Positions 8,609 through 18,012 of a stretch of 23,120 bases of DNA are shown here, piece by piece (position 1 is the first letter of the stretch; each line of letters opens with the position of its first letter). The notes under the pieces are model-generated. The model was not told where the DNA came from. It did no database searches and was given only the letters and a program-made list of their open reading frames with translations. Source of the DNA: Pelagibacteraceae bacterium (GTDB lineage Bacteria; Pseudomonadota; Alphaproteobacteria; Pelagibacterales; Pelagibacteraceae); contig PAFH01000014.1 of assembly GCA_002704145.1 (NCBI GenBank), positions 1-23,120 of the forward strand. Reading direction: 5' to 3'. The translations under genes and the position numbers were made by a program.

Positions 8609-9480
8609 TGATAAAAGAAAATAAATTTTTTTTCTTTGGTTTTGGTCAAACAGCTAAATATTTTATAGAAGAATTAATCCACTCCAAAATAAAATTTAAA
8701 TTCTGCGCAACAAATACTAAAAAAACTAATATTTCTTATTTTAAAAAAAGAAAATTTACATCTTTTAAATTTCAAGATGATAAATTTGATGTTAATCTTT
8801 TGAAGAAACTTTCAGAGGCAAACTTTATATTGGTATCAATACCCCCTAAAAAAAAAAAAGATCTAGTTTTACAAAACTTTAAAGATCACCTGAAAAAGAT
8901 AAAATTTAAAAAAATAATTTATCTATCCGCAACTAGTGTATATGGAAACCACAATGGTAAATGGGTTAATGAAAACTCTAAGTTAAAAGGAAGAACAATT
9001 TTTGGATTACAAAGAAAAATTGTTGAAAAAGAATGGTTTAAAATAGGAAAGGAACATAACTTAGATATAAATATTCTAAGAGTTTCAGGAATATATTCAA
9101 AAGAAAATAATGTTCTAAAAAAGATTCAAAAAAAACCGATTTTTGTTAAAGAAAAAAAGTATTTTTCTAGAATAAGAGTTGAAGATCTAGCACTTATTGT
9201 TAAAAAACTGTTTTTTTCATCTAGTAGATCATTAATATTAAATGCTTCAGATGACGAACCTGCCAGCAACATAGATGTAGCTATTTATGCAGCAAAATTA
9301 CTAAAGATAAATTCGATACAACCAGTTTCTATAACAAGTTTTAAAAACAAATTTATTAAAGAATTTTACAAAGACTCTAAAAAAGTAAGTAACAAAAGAA
9401 TGAAAAATAAACTCAAAATTAGATTAAAGTATCCAACATACAAACAAGGACTAAAGAATATTATCAATAATTTTACCTAG
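8608..9480 (+). CDS. Atypical extended SDR (NAD-dependent epimerase-like)
   Basis: A 290-residue protein with a Rossmann-type N-terminus, GFGQTAKYF (11-19). The strand-end motif SATSVYGNHNG (107-117) and the later RVSGIYS (158-164) and RIRVEDLA (188-195) are typical of epimerase-like extended SDRs of the YeeZ kind. The usual catalytic YxxxK is not seen: the expected position reads IFGLQRKIVEKEW. It may therefore be a non-classical oxidoreductase or only a nucleotide-binding protein. Substrate is unknown. Its ATG overlaps the gltB stop by one base, which makes it the third gene of the gltDB operon. Its last 30 bases overlap the convergent hydrolase gene. Codons 81-84 form a run of 12 A (PPKKKKD), a mutable site that is intact in this copy. 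Confidence 0.72.
   Translation: MIKENKFFFFGFGQTAKYFIEELIHSKIKFKFCATNTKKTNISYFKKRKFTSFKFQDDKFDVNLLKKLSEANFILVSIPPKKKKDLVLQNFKDHLKKIKFKKIIYLSATSVYGNHNGKWVNENSKLKGRTIFGLQRKIVEKEWFKIGKEHNLDINILRVSGIYSKENNVLKKIQKKPIFVKEKKYFSRIRVEDLALIVKKLFFSSSRSLILNASDDEPASNIDVAIYAAKLLKINSIQPVSITSFKNKFIKEFYKDSKKVSNKRMKNKLKIRLKYPTYKQGLKNIINNFT
8848..8859 (+). repeat. A12 homopolymer inside the SDR gene
   Basis: Twelve consecutive A encode KKKK at residues 81-84 of the SDR gene. The frame is intact here, but a one-base slip would truncate the protein soon after residue 84. Confidence 0.9.
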
Positions 9481-10206
9481 ATGATTGTTAATTTTTTTAA
9501 GTGTTTTAACATCAGAAAGACTATGATCACCTTTTTTGATTAAAAACAGTGATTTATTTGCGTTTTTAAAAATCCTTAATACCTTTTTTGAAAAAGAAAC
9601 TGGAACAACTTCATCTTTTTCTCCATGAAACATTGAAACTTGAGTCTCAAGTAGAATTTTTTTTGAAAAAACTTTATTTTTTCTTCCATCTTGAATTAGT
9701 TGATATGTTATAGGGTATTTATATTTACCTTTTTCTATTGTAGCTATTTTATTTTCTCTAATTTCATTTTTTATTTTTTTTGGAAACTTATTCCACATTA
9801 GTCTAGTTAAAAATTCTGGTGCTGATCCAATACCTACAAATGCTTTTATTTGTTTACTAAAATATTTGAATTGATTAAGTGCTATCCATGCTCCCATACT
9901 AGACCCAATTATTATGAAATTATTTTTTTTAACAATCTTCTTAATTATTACTTTTACATTATTTGTCCATATACTTATGTTTCCATCAATAAATTTTCCC
10001 GAAGATTTGCCATGACCTAAATATTCTAAAGCTAGGAAACCAAGTTTTCTTTTAATAGCAAACCTTTTAAAAGATTGTGGTTTTAAGCCCTCAATATCTG
10101 ACATAAAACCTGGTAAAAAAATTATATAAAGTTTATTTTTGTAATAATTGTCAATATATCTTAGCTTTTTGGTCTTAGAAATTTTTAAATACTTAAATTT
10201 TTTCAT
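9451..10206 (-). CDS. Alpha/beta hydrolase
   Basis: A 251-residue serine hydrolase of the alpha/beta fold. LPGF at 31-34 is the oxyanion-hole region. EYLGHGKSSG (61-70) is the typical loop after strand beta4. The nucleophile elbow GSSMGAW (101-107) puts the catalytic serine at S103. The acid is probably D198 in HGEKDEVVP, and the histidine H228 in KKGDHSLSD, so the triad is complete. There is no signal peptide, so it is cytosolic. Its shape resembles the ABHD10-like esterases common in Alphaproteobacteria, which act on acyl-thioesters or acyl-glucuronides, but the substrate cannot be read from the sequence. The gene is monocistronic on the minus strand. Its 3' end overlaps the SDR gene tail by 30 bases, and its 5' end faces the glycosyltransferase across 40 bases. 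Confidence 0.82.
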   Translation of the reverse strand: MKKFKYLKISKTKKLRYIDNYYKNKLYIIFLPGFMSDIEGLKPQSFKRFAIKRKLGFLALEYLGHGKSSGKFIDGNISIWTNNVKVIIKKIVKKNNFIIIGSSMGAWIALNQFKYFSKQIKAFVGIGSAPEFLTRLMWNKFPKKIKNEIRENKIATIEKGKYKYPITYQLIQDGRKNKVFSKKILLETQVSMFHGEKDEVVPVSFSKKVLRIFKNANKSLFLIKKGDHSLSDVKTLKKINNHLGKIIDNIL

Positions 10207-10246
10207 AAAGGTTATAAGTTATATTTGTTAATATATAACAATTAAT
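10207..10246. promoter_or_regulatory. Divergent promoter region, hydrolase / glycosyltransferase
   Basis: These 40 bases must hold the start signals for both the hydrolase (minus) and the long glycosyltransferase-thrS-lepA run (plus), unless the latter has an internal promoter. They contain a perfect inverted repeat, GTTATAT (10218-10224) and ATATAAC (10233-10239), with eight bases between the arms. All of it is very AT-rich, so the repeat may be chance. No clear -35/-10 pair can be assigned. Confidence 0.3.
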
Positions 10247-11404
10247 ATGGCATCTAAAATAAAAGTTTTACAAGTTATTCCTGAGCTAGGATATGGAGGA
10301 GCCGAAACAGGTTGTTATGATGTTGCCCATTACTTAGCAGAGAAAGAATGTAAATCTTACATAGCTACATCAGGTGGGCAATTAATTAAATTTGTCAAAA
10401 AGAAGAAAGTAACAATCTTTCGTTTGCCAGTACATTCGAAAAATCCAATTCTAATGTTATTTAACACAATTATTTTACTATTTATAATTTTGATAAATAA
10501 TATTAATATAGTCCATGCAAGAAGTAGAGCGCCTGCTTGGTCATGTTATTTAGCTTGCTTAATTACTAGAAGAAATTTTGTAACTACTTTTCATGGCACT
10601 TATAGTATTAAAAGCAAATTAAAAAAATTTTATAATAGTATAATGTTACGTTCAAAACTCACAATTGCTGGTTCAAATTTTATTTTTAATCACATTAATG
10701 AAAACTATAATGAATATTTAAATTCAAAAAAAAAATTAAGAGTAATATTTAGAGGAATAAATCTTGATTATTATAATCAAAAAAATATATCAGTTTTAAA
10801 ACAAGAAAAATTAAAATCAGAGTGGCAGCTAGATTCTAATAAATTTACTATTTTACTACCAGGAAGACTTACAGCTTGGAAAGGTCAAGAACTTTTTATA
10901 GAGGCATTAAATATTTTAATTGAGGATTATAATAATAATAAATTTCAGGCGGTAATTTTGGGATCAGATCAAGGCAGAACTGTATACAAAAAAAAATTAA
11001 TTAACTTAGTGCAAAGGTATGGGCTGAATAAGAAAATACAATTTATAAATCATTGTAAAGAAATGCCTTTAGCTTATTCTCTTTCTAATATAATTGTTTC
11101 AAGCTCAATTTTACCCGAGGCATTTGGAAGAGTCTCTGTAGAGGCACAAGCGATGGGTAAACCAGTAGTGGCAAGCAACATTGGAGGATCAAAGGAAACA
11201 ATTTTAAAAGGAAAATCAGGTTTTTTATACAATCATGATGACCCAAGAGAACTTGCTAAAATTTTAAATGATGTTATGGAATTAGATCAAGAGTCATTAA
11301 ATTTAATGGGAAGCGAAGGAAGAAAAAATATAACTAAAAAATTTGATGTAGAAGGAATGTGTGACTCTACTTTAAGAGAATACAAAAAATTAGTAAATAA
11401 ATAA
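10247..11404 (+). CDS. Glycosyltransferase family 4 (GT-B)
   Basis: A 385-residue GT-B retaining glycosyltransferase. The N-terminal acceptor half starts VLQVIPELGYGGAE (8-20), with the glycine loop. The nucleotide-sugar half has LLPGRLTAWKGQE (203-215) with the R-x4-K pair. The EX7E motif is E291 and E299 in PEAFGRVSVEAQAMG (290-304), followed by PVVASNIGGSKE. It probably adds a sugar to lipopolysaccharide or another lipid-linked glycan at the cytosolic side of the membrane. One hydrophobic stretch (about 68-84) may be membrane-associating. The ATG after the AT-rich divergent region is the natural start. Its TAA is immediately followed by the ATG of thrS, with no bases between, so this surface gene seems to be the first cistron of the translation operon. 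Donor and acceptor are unknown. Confidence 0.87.
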   Translation: MASKIKVLQVIPELGYGGAETGCYDVAHYLAEKECKSYIATSGGQLIKFVKKKKVTIFRLPVHSKNPILMLFNTIILLFIILINNINIVHARSRAPAWSCYLACLITRRNFVTTFHGTYSIKSKLKKFYNSIMLRSKLTIAGSNFIFNHINENYNEYLNSKKKLRVIFRGINLDYYNQKNISVLKQEKLKSEWQLDSNKFTILLPGRLTAWKGQELFIEALNILIEDYNNNKFQAVILGSDQGRTVYKKKLINLVQRYGLNKKIQFINHCKEMPLAYSLSNIIVSSSILPEAFGRVSVEAQAMGKPVVASNIGGSKETILKGKSGFLYNHDDPRELAKILNDVMELDQESLNLMGSEGRKNITKKFDVEGMCDSTLREYKKLVNK

Positions 11405-13324
11405 ATGCCGGAAATTAAATTGTTAGATGGAAAAAAATTTGCTTTCTCAAAATCTATTGATGGTTTTGATATCATAAAAAAAATAAGTAAATCTCTTGAG
11501 AAATCAGCATTAATAATGGAGGTTGATGGTGAATTAAAAGACTTAAGTCATAAAATTATTAAAGATAGCAAAGTCAGGATTATTACATCAAAAGATAAAG
11601 AAGGCTTGGAAGTCATTAGACATGATGCAGCTCATATTATGGCTATGGCTGTTCAAGAACTTTATCCAGGCACGCAGGTCACTATTGGGCCAGTAATTGA
11701 AAATGGTTTTTATTATGACTTTGCAAGAACAGATCCTTTCACAAAAGATGATTTAAAAAAGATTGAAAAAAAAATGTCAGAATTAATTGATAAAAATCTA
11801 AAAACAAGGAGAGAGGTTTGGCAAAGAGAAGAAGCAATTAGTCATTTTAAAAAGATTGGTGAAAAGTATAAAGCTGAAATAATTGAGAGCATTCCAAAAA
11901 CAGAGGAACTTTCAGTTTATCATCACGGTGATACTTGGCATGATTTATGTAGAGGCCCACATCTAGACTCTTCAGCTAAAATTGGAAAAGCCTTTAAACT
12001 CACAAAAGTTTCTGGCGCGTATTGGCGAGGAGATTCAAATAACGAGATGCTTCAAAGAATTTATGGTACATGTTGGAGCTCTAAAAAGGATTTAGATGAC
12101 TATCTAAATAGATTAGAAGAAGCTGAAAAAAGAGACCATAGAAAACTTGGTAAAGAAATGGATTTGTTTCATTTTAGAGAGGAAAGTCCAGGTGCTGTAT
12201 TTTGGCATGATAAAGGTTGGTTGCTTTTTCAAAGACTCGTTGAATACATGAGAGCAAAACAGAGACTTGCAGGCTATAAAGAGATAAATACACCAGAACT
12301 TTTAGATAAAACATTATGGGAAAAATCTGGTCACTGGGAAAAATTTGGTGAACATATGTTTACTTCTGAAACTCCCGACGAAAAAACATTTGCTATAAAA
12401 CCTATGAACTGCCCGGGCTGTGTACAAATATTTAATCAAGGTTTAAAAAGTTATAGAGACCTACCTTTAAAATTGTCAGAATTTGGAAAAGTTCATAGAT
12501 ATGAACCTTCTGGGGCGTTACACGGACTTTTAAGAGTAAGGGCTTTTACTCAGGATGATGCGCATATCTTTTGTACAGAAGATCAAATAACTCAGGAATG
12601 TCTTTCAGTTACAAATTTAATTTTAGAAATATATAAAGATTTAGGATTTAAGAATGTAATATTAAAATATTCAGATAGACCAGAACAAAGAGTTGGAGAT
12701 GATACTGTATGGGATAAATCAGAAAATGCATTATTAAAATCAATTAAACAATCAAAACTTGAATATACAATTAATAAAGGTGAGGGGGCTTTTTACGGCC
12801 CAAAAATAGAATTTGTTTTAAGAGACGCAATTGGCCGGGACTGGCAGTGTGGAACACTACAAGTCGATTTAAATCTACCCAAAAGACTTGGGGCTTCTTT
12901 TATTGACAAAGACGGAACAAAAAAAATTCCAGTGATGTTACATAGAGCTTTATTTGGATCATTAGAGAGATTTATAGGAATATTAATAGAAAATTATGCC
13001 GGAAAATTGCCTTTTTGGCTTTCGCCAGCACAAGCTGTAGTATGTCCAATAGCAGAAGAAAATCATGACTATGTAAAAAAATTATTTGAAGATTTATTTA
13101 AAGAAGGTATAAAATGCGAAGTGGATCTAAGAAACGAGAAGATAAATTACAAAGTTAGAGAACATTCTGTTGCGAAAATTCCTATGATACTTGTTTGTGG
13201 AAAAAAAGAGACAGAAAACAATACTGTTACCGTAAGAAGATTGGGATCTGACAAAAAAGAAACTATTAAAAGAGAAGAACTAATTAAAAATATGCATTTA
13301 GCAAACAAGCTCCCATTAAATTAA
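11405..13324 (+). CDS. thrS: Threonyl-tRNA synthetase
   Basis: Class II synthetase of 639 residues that charges tRNA-Thr and edits Ser-tRNA-Thr. Domains run in the usual order. A TGS domain spans about 1-62. The editing domain has HxxxH at 73-77 and C182 with H186 in DLCRGPH. The catalytic core has zinc ligands C336, H387 and H513, each offset by two from the E. coli numbering. Motif 2 surrounds R365 (HRYEPSG) and motif 3 is HRALFGSLERF (513-523). The anticodon-binding domain covers about 535-639. It starts directly after the glycosyltransferase stop. It ends in TAA, followed in frame by a second TAA and then infC. Nothing is missing. An operator mimicking tRNA-Thr, as in E. coli, has no room upstream here. 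Confidence 0.97.
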   Translation: MPEIKLLDGKKFAFSKSIDGFDIIKKISKSLEKSALIMEVDGELKDLSHKIIKDSKVRIITSKDKEGLEVIRHDAAHIMAMAVQELYPGTQVTIGPVIENGFYYDFARTDPFTKDDLKKIEKKMSELIDKNLKTRREVWQREEAISHFKKIGEKYKAEIIESIPKTEELSVYHHGDTWHDLCRGPHLDSSAKIGKAFKLTKVSGAYWRGDSNNEMLQRIYGTCWSSKKDLDDYLNRLEEAEKRDHRKLGKEMDLFHFREESPGAVFWHDKGWLLFQRLVEYMRAKQRLAGYKEINTPELLDKTLWEKSGHWEKFGEHMFTSETPDEKTFAIKPMNCPGCVQIFNQGLKSYRDLPLKLSEFGKVHRYEPSGALHGLLRVRAFTQDDAHIFCTEDQITQECLSVTNLILEIYKDLGFKNVILKYSDRPEQRVGDDTVWDKSENALLKSIKQSKLEYTINKGEGAFYGPKIEFVLRDAIGRDWQCGTLQVDLNLPKRLGASFIDKDGTKKIPVMLHRALFGSLERFIGILIENYAGKLPFWLSPAQAVVCPIAEENHDYVKKLFEDLFKEGIKCEVDLRNEKINYKVREHSVAKIPMILVCGKKETENNTVTVRRLGSDKKETIKREELIKNMHLANKLPLN

Positions 13325-13327
13325 TAA

Positions 13328-13873
13328 GTGTCTAATTTTAAACCAAACTATTTTCATAGAAGAAGTAAACCTCAAGGCCCTAAAGCTAATGAGAGAATCA
13401 GAGCTCTTGATGTTCAAGTAATTGGCAGCGATGGAGAGAATCTTGGACCTATGCAACTAAATAAAGCAATTGAACTAGCCAGGCAGGAAGGTCTTGATCT
13501 AATCGAAATTTCTCCAAATGCAAATCCACCGGTATGTAAAATTATGGATATGGGAAAATATAAATATGATTTACAAAAAAAAGCCAATCAAGCAAAAAAA
13601 AAACAGAAAATTGTTTCGCTTAAGGAAATCAAATTAAGACCGGGAACAGAAACTCACGACTATAATTTTAAAATTAAAAATGCAAAAAAATTTATTAGTA
13701 AAGGTGATAAAGTAAAATTTACGGTAAAATTTAAGGGAAGAGAGATGCAACACACCGAACTTGGAAAAAATTTAATGAATAGAATTATAGAAGAAACTAA
13801 GGAAATAGCAAAAGTTGAGAGCAAACCAAAATTTGAAGGAAGGCAAATGGTGATGATAATTCAACCTATCTAG
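13328..13873 (+). CDS. infC: Translation initiation factor IF-3
   Basis: IF-3 binds the 30S subunit, keeps it apart from 50S and proofreads start codon choice. The 181-residue protein has the N-domain with NERIRALDVQVIG (21-33) and LGPMQLNKAIELARQEG. A lysine-rich linker follows, then the C-domain with KEIKLRPGTETHDY and FKGREMQH. The start is GTG at 13328: a TAA stands immediately upstream in the same frame, and the first internal ATG would cut into the N-domain. Non-ATG starts are typical of infC (AUU in E. coli, where IF-3 represses its own weak start). GTG here could serve the same purpose, but that is an inference. No Shine-Dalgarno is obvious. The linker contains an A10 run (13594-13603) that is in frame. 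Confidence 0.96.
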   Translation: MSNFKPNYFHRRSKPQGPKANERIRALDVQVIGSDGENLGPMQLNKAIELARQEGLDLIEISPNANPPVCKIMDMGKYKYDLQKKANQAKKKQKIVSLKEIKLRPGTETHDYNFKIKNAKKFISKGDKVKFTVKFKGREMQHTELGKNLMNRIIEETKEIAKVESKPKFEGRQMVMIIQPI

Positions 13874-13931
13874 ATATAGATAATATCATCTTGTAAAGAT
13901 TAATTAATAGCTATATAAAACCAAAATATTT

Positions 13932-14138
13932 ATGCCTAAATTAAAAACAAAAAGCTCAGCAAAAAAAAGGTTTAGATTTACCGCTTCAGGCAAGATTAAA
14001 ATGCCCCAGGCTGGAAAGAGACATGGAATGATTAAAAGAACAAATTCGCAAATTAGAAAACAAAGAGGTACTACGATAATGTCTAAGCAAGATACAAAAA
14101 TTGTAAAATCGTATATGCCTTATAATCTTAGAGGATAA
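13932..14138 (+). CDS. rpmI: 50S ribosomal protein L35
   Basis: A 68-residue basic protein starting [20 protein letters not shown], the standard L35 signature. KRHGM and [13 protein letters not shown] follow. It is a late-assembling component of the large ribosomal subunit. It lies 58 bases after infC and one base before rplT, the universal infC-rpmI-rplT order. In E. coli, L20 binds the rpmI leader to repress this operon. The 58-base leader here has only a weak small hairpin, ATCTT-3-AAGAT at 13888-13900, so that control cannot be claimed. Confidence 0.97.
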   Translation: MPKLKTKSSAKKRFRFTASGKIKMPQAGKRHGMIKRTNSQIRKQRGTTIMSKQDTKIVKSYMPYNLRG

Positions 14139-14139
14139 A

Positions 14140-14496
14140 ATGGCTAGAACAAAACGTGGCGTAGTCAGTAGAGCTAAACATAAAAAAGTTTTAAAAACCG
14201 TTAAAGGTCAATACGGAAGAAGAAAAAATACTATCCGGATAGCTCGTCAAGCTATGGAAAAAGCTATGCAATATGCTTATAGGGATAGGAAAGCTAAAAA
14301 AAGAGAATTCAGATCACTTTGGATTCAAAGAATTAATGCAGGCGTTAGAGCTGAAGGGCTTACATATGCAAAATTTATTAGTGGTTTAGCTAAATCTAAA
14401 ATAAAATTAGATAGAAAAGTATTAGCTGAGTTGGCCTATAATAATCCAGAAGTCTTTAAATCTGTAGTAAAAAAGGTTCAATCTTCCCTGGGTTAA
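14140..14496 (+). CDS. rplT: 50S ribosomal protein L20
   Basis: A 118-residue basic protein, the usual length for L20. It begins [19 protein letters not shown] and contains the conserved [20 protein letters not shown] (24-43) and [20 protein letters not shown] regions. L20 is needed for early 50S assembly and binds 23S rRNA through its long N-terminal extension. It is separated from rpmI by one base, so translation is probably coupled. It is followed by 49 bases before pheS, which contain only a 5-bp hairpin (14505-14519) and no U-tract, so read-through into pheST is expected. Confidence 0.98.
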   Translation: MARTKRGVVSRAKHKKVLKTVKGQYGRRKNTIRIARQAMEKAMQYAYRDRKAKKREFRSLWIQRINAGVRAEGLTYAKFISGLAKSKIKLDRKVLAELAYNNPEVFKSVVKKVQSSLG

Positions 14497-14545
14497 AAGG
14501 GTCTTTGATTTAACATCAACTTAATATAAAAAATCAATATACCAG

Positions 14546-15613
14546 ATGAGTGATTTAGATAAAATAAATTCTATTTTTAACGCTAAAATTGATTCTGTAA
14601 AAACTCAGGAAAATTTACAAAACATTAAAACAGAATTTTTTGGAAAGAATGGTTTAATTACAAAACAATTTAAAACCTTAGGATCAATAGAACCAGAAAA
14701 AAGAAAAGAATTTGCCTCTAATTTAAATAAGATAAAAGATGATTTAACTAATCAAATTGAACAAAAAAGCTTTGAAATAGAAAATATAGAAATAAACGAA
14801 AAATTAAAAAATGAAAAAGTTGATATAACTCTACCTATTCGACCTTATCAACAAGGAAAAATACATCCAGTTTCTCAAGTGATAGATGAAATTTCTTCAA
14901 TTTTTTCTGAAATTGGTTTTTCCGTTGCTGAAGGACCAGATGTTGAAACAGAGTATAATAATTTTACAGCGCTTAATACACCCGAAGATCATCCTGCTAG
15001 AGACATGCACGATACTTTTTATTTAGAAAAAAATAAAAAATTATTATTAAGAACACATACTTCTCCGGTTCAAATCAGAACAATGTTAAATGGAAAGCCA
15101 CCATTTAAAATTATTGTTCCTGGCAGAACATATAGATGTGATAGTGATCAAACGCATGCTCCGATGTTTCATCAATTAGAAGGCTTACACATAGATAGAA
15201 ATATAACAATGGGTCACCTCAAAGGATGTTTAGATTACTTCATTAAAGAATTTTTTGAGGTCAAAAATGTTAATATGAGGTTTAGACCAAGTCATTTTCC
15301 ATTTACTGAACCATCAGCAGAAGTTGATATTGGTTACAGAATAGAGGATAAAAAAATTGTAATCGGTGAAGGTGATAAATGGTTAGAAGTTTTAGGATGT
15401 GGAATGGTTCATCCTAACGTACTTAAAAATGCAAAAGTTGATTCAAAAAAATATCAAGGTTTTGCATTTGGAATAGGGATAGATCGTTTAGCTATGCTGA
15501 AATATGGAATTAATGATTTAAGGGCTTTTTTTGAAACTGATTACAGATGGCTAAGTCACTTTGGTTTTGATCCTTTAGATGTTCCCACTAACTATAGAGG
15601 TTTAAGTAAATGA
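14546..15613 (+). CDS. pheS: Phenylalanyl-tRNA synthetase alpha subunit
   Basis: The catalytic alpha chain of the (alpha-beta)2 enzyme that charges tRNA-Phe. It has 355 residues. An N-terminal coiled coil (about 1-90) binds tRNA. The class II core has [10 protein letters not shown] at 167-176. Motif 2 starts [18 protein letters not shown] (193-210). [11 protein letters not shown] (251-261) helps form the phenylalanine pocket. Motif 3 is [14 protein letters not shown] (305-318), followed by [12 protein letters not shown]. Its TGA overlaps the pheT ATG by four bases (ATGA), giving tight coupling for equal subunit supply. The 49-base gap upstream has no leader peptide with phenylalanine codons, so attenuation of the E. 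coli type is not supported. Confidence 0.97.
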   Translation: MSDLDKINSIFNAKIDSVKTQENLQNIKTEFFGKNGLITKQFKTLGSIEPEKRKEFASNLNKIKDDLTNQIEQKSFEIENIEINEKLKNEKVDITLPIRPYQQGKIHPVSQVIDEISSIFSEIGFSVAEGPDVETEYNNFTALNTPEDHPARDMHDTFYLEKNKKLLLRTHTSPVQIRTMLNGKPPFKIIVPGRTYRCDSDQTHAPMFHQLEGLHIDRNITMGHLKGCLDYFIKEFFEVKNVNMRFRPSHFPFTEPSAEVDIGYRIEDKKIVIGEGDKWLEVLGCGMVHPNVLKNAKVDSKKYQGFAFGIGIDRLAMLKYGINDLRAFFETDYRWLSHFGFDPLDVPTNYRGLSK

Positions 15614-18012
15614 TTATCACTTTGCCATGGTTAAAAGAGCATTTGAAAACTAAAGCAAATGAAAATGAGATAATCGATAAACTTACATATATTGGTTTAG
15701 AGGTCGAGGGAGTGAAAGAGAATTTAGGAGAGCTAAGTGAATTTAAGATAGCAAAAATAATAAAAGCAGAAAAACATCCTAACGCAGACAAGTTGAAAGT
15801 TTGTGATGTAAAGATTGGATTCAATGAGATCGTAAAAGTAGTTTGTGGCGCACCTAATGCAAGAGATGGTTTGATAACAATATACGCTCCCCCAGGAGCG
15901 ATTATTCCCAAAACGAAATTCCAATTAAAGATAGTTAAAATTAGAGGGGTTGAGTCAAGAGGCATGTTATGTTCAGAAAGTGAATTAAATTTATCAAGCG
16001 AAAGCGAGGGGATCATTGAATTAAGTAATAGGGAAAAAGAGATAGGAAAAAGTTATTTTAAAAGTAAATCAAAAAAAGCGATTGATATCTCAATTACACC
16101 TAATAGAGCAGATTGTTTAGGGGTTAGAGGTATAGCTAGAGATTTGTCATCAACAGGCATTGGGAAACTAATTCCTCTTCAAAAGAAAAAATTAAAAAAT
16201 ACAACTAAACATTTAATTAAAACATCAATTACAAAAGATCCTCATCAAGGATGCTTAACCTTTGGAAGTTGTTATATTAAGAACATCAATAACAAAGAAA
16301 GCCCTAATTGGTTAAAGGATAAATTAATAGCATTAGGTTTAAAACCAATTTCAGCTGTCGTGGATATCACAAATTATGTAATGTTTGATTTGAACCGCCC
16401 TTTACATGCGTATGATGCTGACAAAATTGATAAAGAGATTATTGTCAGAGACTCAAAAGAAGGTGAAGAATTTGAAGCATTAGATAATAAAAAATATAGA
16501 CTAAAAAAAGGAATGTGTGTTATTACAGATAAATCTGGTGTTTTAGGTTTGGGGGGTATAATTGGTGGAACAAAAACATCTACCGAATTTGAAACGAAAA
16601 ATATTTTACTGGAGTCAGCTTATTTTTTACCTTCTTCAATAAGAAGAACTGCTCGTGAATTAGCTATAAATACTGATGCTAAATATAGATTTGAACGAGG
16701 TATTGATCCGAATTCTGTGTCCGAAGGATTGCAGGTTGCTTCTGAATTAATCACAAAAATTTGTGGTGGTCAGATTAGCAAATTTACCATTACAGGGAAA
16801 AACGCTAAAAAAAATAAAATAATCAATTTTGAAATTGATTTTTTTGAAAAATTAATTGGTATACCGATAACTGTCAATGAAGCAAACAAGATTCTGCTTT
16901 CATTAGGTTTTATTTGTAAAAAAGGAAAAAAAAATCTTAAAGTCGAAATACCTTCATGGAGACCAGATATTAGTCAGGATGTAGATTTAATAGAGGAACT
17001 CATAAGAATAAAAGGCTTTGAAAATATTAAGTTATTAACTCCTGAAAAGAAAAGAGAAAATGAAACTCTCAATTTTAAACAAAAATTATTTCATTTATCT
17101 CAAAGATCTCTCGCATCTAAGGGATACCTGGAGACCGTCACTTGGTCATTTACTGACTCAAAGATAGACAAACAGTTTTCTAAAGGTGAAGAGGAAATTG
17201 GAATTTTAAATCCTATTTCTTCTGACTTAGATGTTTTAAGAAGATCAATTTTTTCTAACCTTGCAATCCACCTTAAAAAAAATCAAGACAGAGGATATGA
17301 AGACTTATCATTATTTGAAATAGGCCCAACATTTTTTGGAAAAAACCCTGGGGAACAACAAATTGTTGTTGGCGCTTTAAAGTCTGGAAAAATAGGAAGA
17401 AAAAGTTGGATTGAAAAGGAGAGAAATGTTGATGTGTTTGATATTAAAAGTGATGCTATTAAAACTTTAATTGAACTTGGTGTAGCAGAACAAAATCTTT
17501 TCGTTAGTGATAACACAAAAAATTGTTATCATCCCGGTAGATCTGGATCTGTTACTTTAAAATCTGAAAAAGGCCCTCTAGTCGCCAACTTTGGAGAGAT
17601 ACATCCTGCAATCGTTAAAAATTTAGATTTTAAAGAATCAAATGTATATGGCCTAGAAATCTTTTTAGGAAATATTCCTGAGCCAAACAAAAAAATTAGA
17701 CAATCTAAAAGAAGCTTTCAAGCTTCAGATTTTCAAAAATCTCAAAGAGACTTTGCTTTTGTAATTGATAAAATTTTTAAAATAGGTCTTTTAGAAAAAA
17801 TTATAAAAGAAACCGATGTTTCTCTCATACAAGAAGTAAAAACTTTTGACGTTTATACGGGAGAAAATATTCCTAAAGATAAAAAATCAGTAGCAATTAA
17901 TGTTACTATTCAGTCAATAAATAAAACTTTAAGTGAAAAAGATTTAGATCAAATTAGTAAAAAAATCATTGAAGTAGTCAAAGAAAAAACAGGCGCTACA
18001 ATTAGGTCCTAA
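15610..18012 (+). CDS. pheT: Phenylalanyl-tRNA synthetase beta subunit
   Basis: The 800-residue beta chain pairs with PheS and carries tRNA-binding and editing domains. The N-terminus ([12 protein letters not shown]) leads into the EMAP-like OB fold at about 40-150, with [13 protein letters not shown] and VVCGAPNAR. The B3/B4 editing region covers about 210-370, including [20 protein letters not shown]. The B5 region and the catalytic-like core follow. An FDX-ACB anticodon-binding domain closes the protein, opening near [19 protein letters not shown]. Length is normal for the bacterial long form. It overlaps pheS by four bases, and its TAA is directly followed by the ATG of lepA. Confidence 0.97.
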   Translation: MIITLPWLKEHLKTKANENEIIDKLTYIGLEVEGVKENLGELSEFKIAKIIKAEKHPNADKLKVCDVKIGFNEIVKVVCGAPNARDGLITIYAPPGAIIPKTKFQLKIVKIRGVESRGMLCSESELNLSSESEGIIELSNREKEIGKSYFKSKSKKAIDISITPNRADCLGVRGIARDLSSTGIGKLIPLQKKKLKNTTKHLIKTSITKDPHQGCLTFGSCYIKNINNKESPNWLKDKLIALGLKPISAVVDITNYVMFDLNRPLHAYDADKIDKEIIVRDSKEGEEFEALDNKKYRLKKGMCVITDKSGVLGLGGIIGGTKTSTEFETKNILLESAYFLPSSIRRTARELAINTDAKYRFERGIDPNSVSEGLQVASELITKICGGQISKFTITGKNAKKNKIINFEIDFFEKLIGIPITVNEANKILLSLGFICKKGKKNLKVEIPSWRPDISQDVDLIEELIRIKGFENIKLLTPEKKRENETLNFKQKLFHLSQRSLASKGYLETVTWSFTDSKIDKQFSKGEEEIGILNPISSDLDVLRRSIFSNLAIHLKKNQDRGYEDLSLFEIGPTFFGKNPGEQQIVVGALKSGKIGRKSWIEKERNVDVFDIKSDAIKTLIELGVAEQNLFVSDNTKNCYHPGRSGSVTLKSEKGPLVANFGEIHPAIVKNLDFKESNVYGLEIFLGNIPEPNKKIRQSKRSFQASDFQKSQRDFAFVIDKIFKIGLLEKIIKETDVSLIQEVKTFDVYTGENIPKDKKSVAINVTIQSINKTLSEKDLDQISKKIIEVVKEKTGATIRS

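Noticed and set aside
13874..13931. L20-binding autoregulatory leader before rpmI
   Set aside because: Only a 5-bp stem (13888-13900) and short AT palindromes are seen; no long-range pseudoknot or L20-site mimic could be identified.
14497..14545. Attenuator or leader peptide before pheS
   Set aside because: The gap is only 49 bases, with a 5-bp hairpin, no U-tract and no phenylalanine-rich leader frame.
15588..16016. A 142-residue minus-strand open frame over the pheS/pheT junction
   Set aside because: It is antisense to clear pheT N-terminal coding sequence, with no motifs and a composition typical of a shadow frame.
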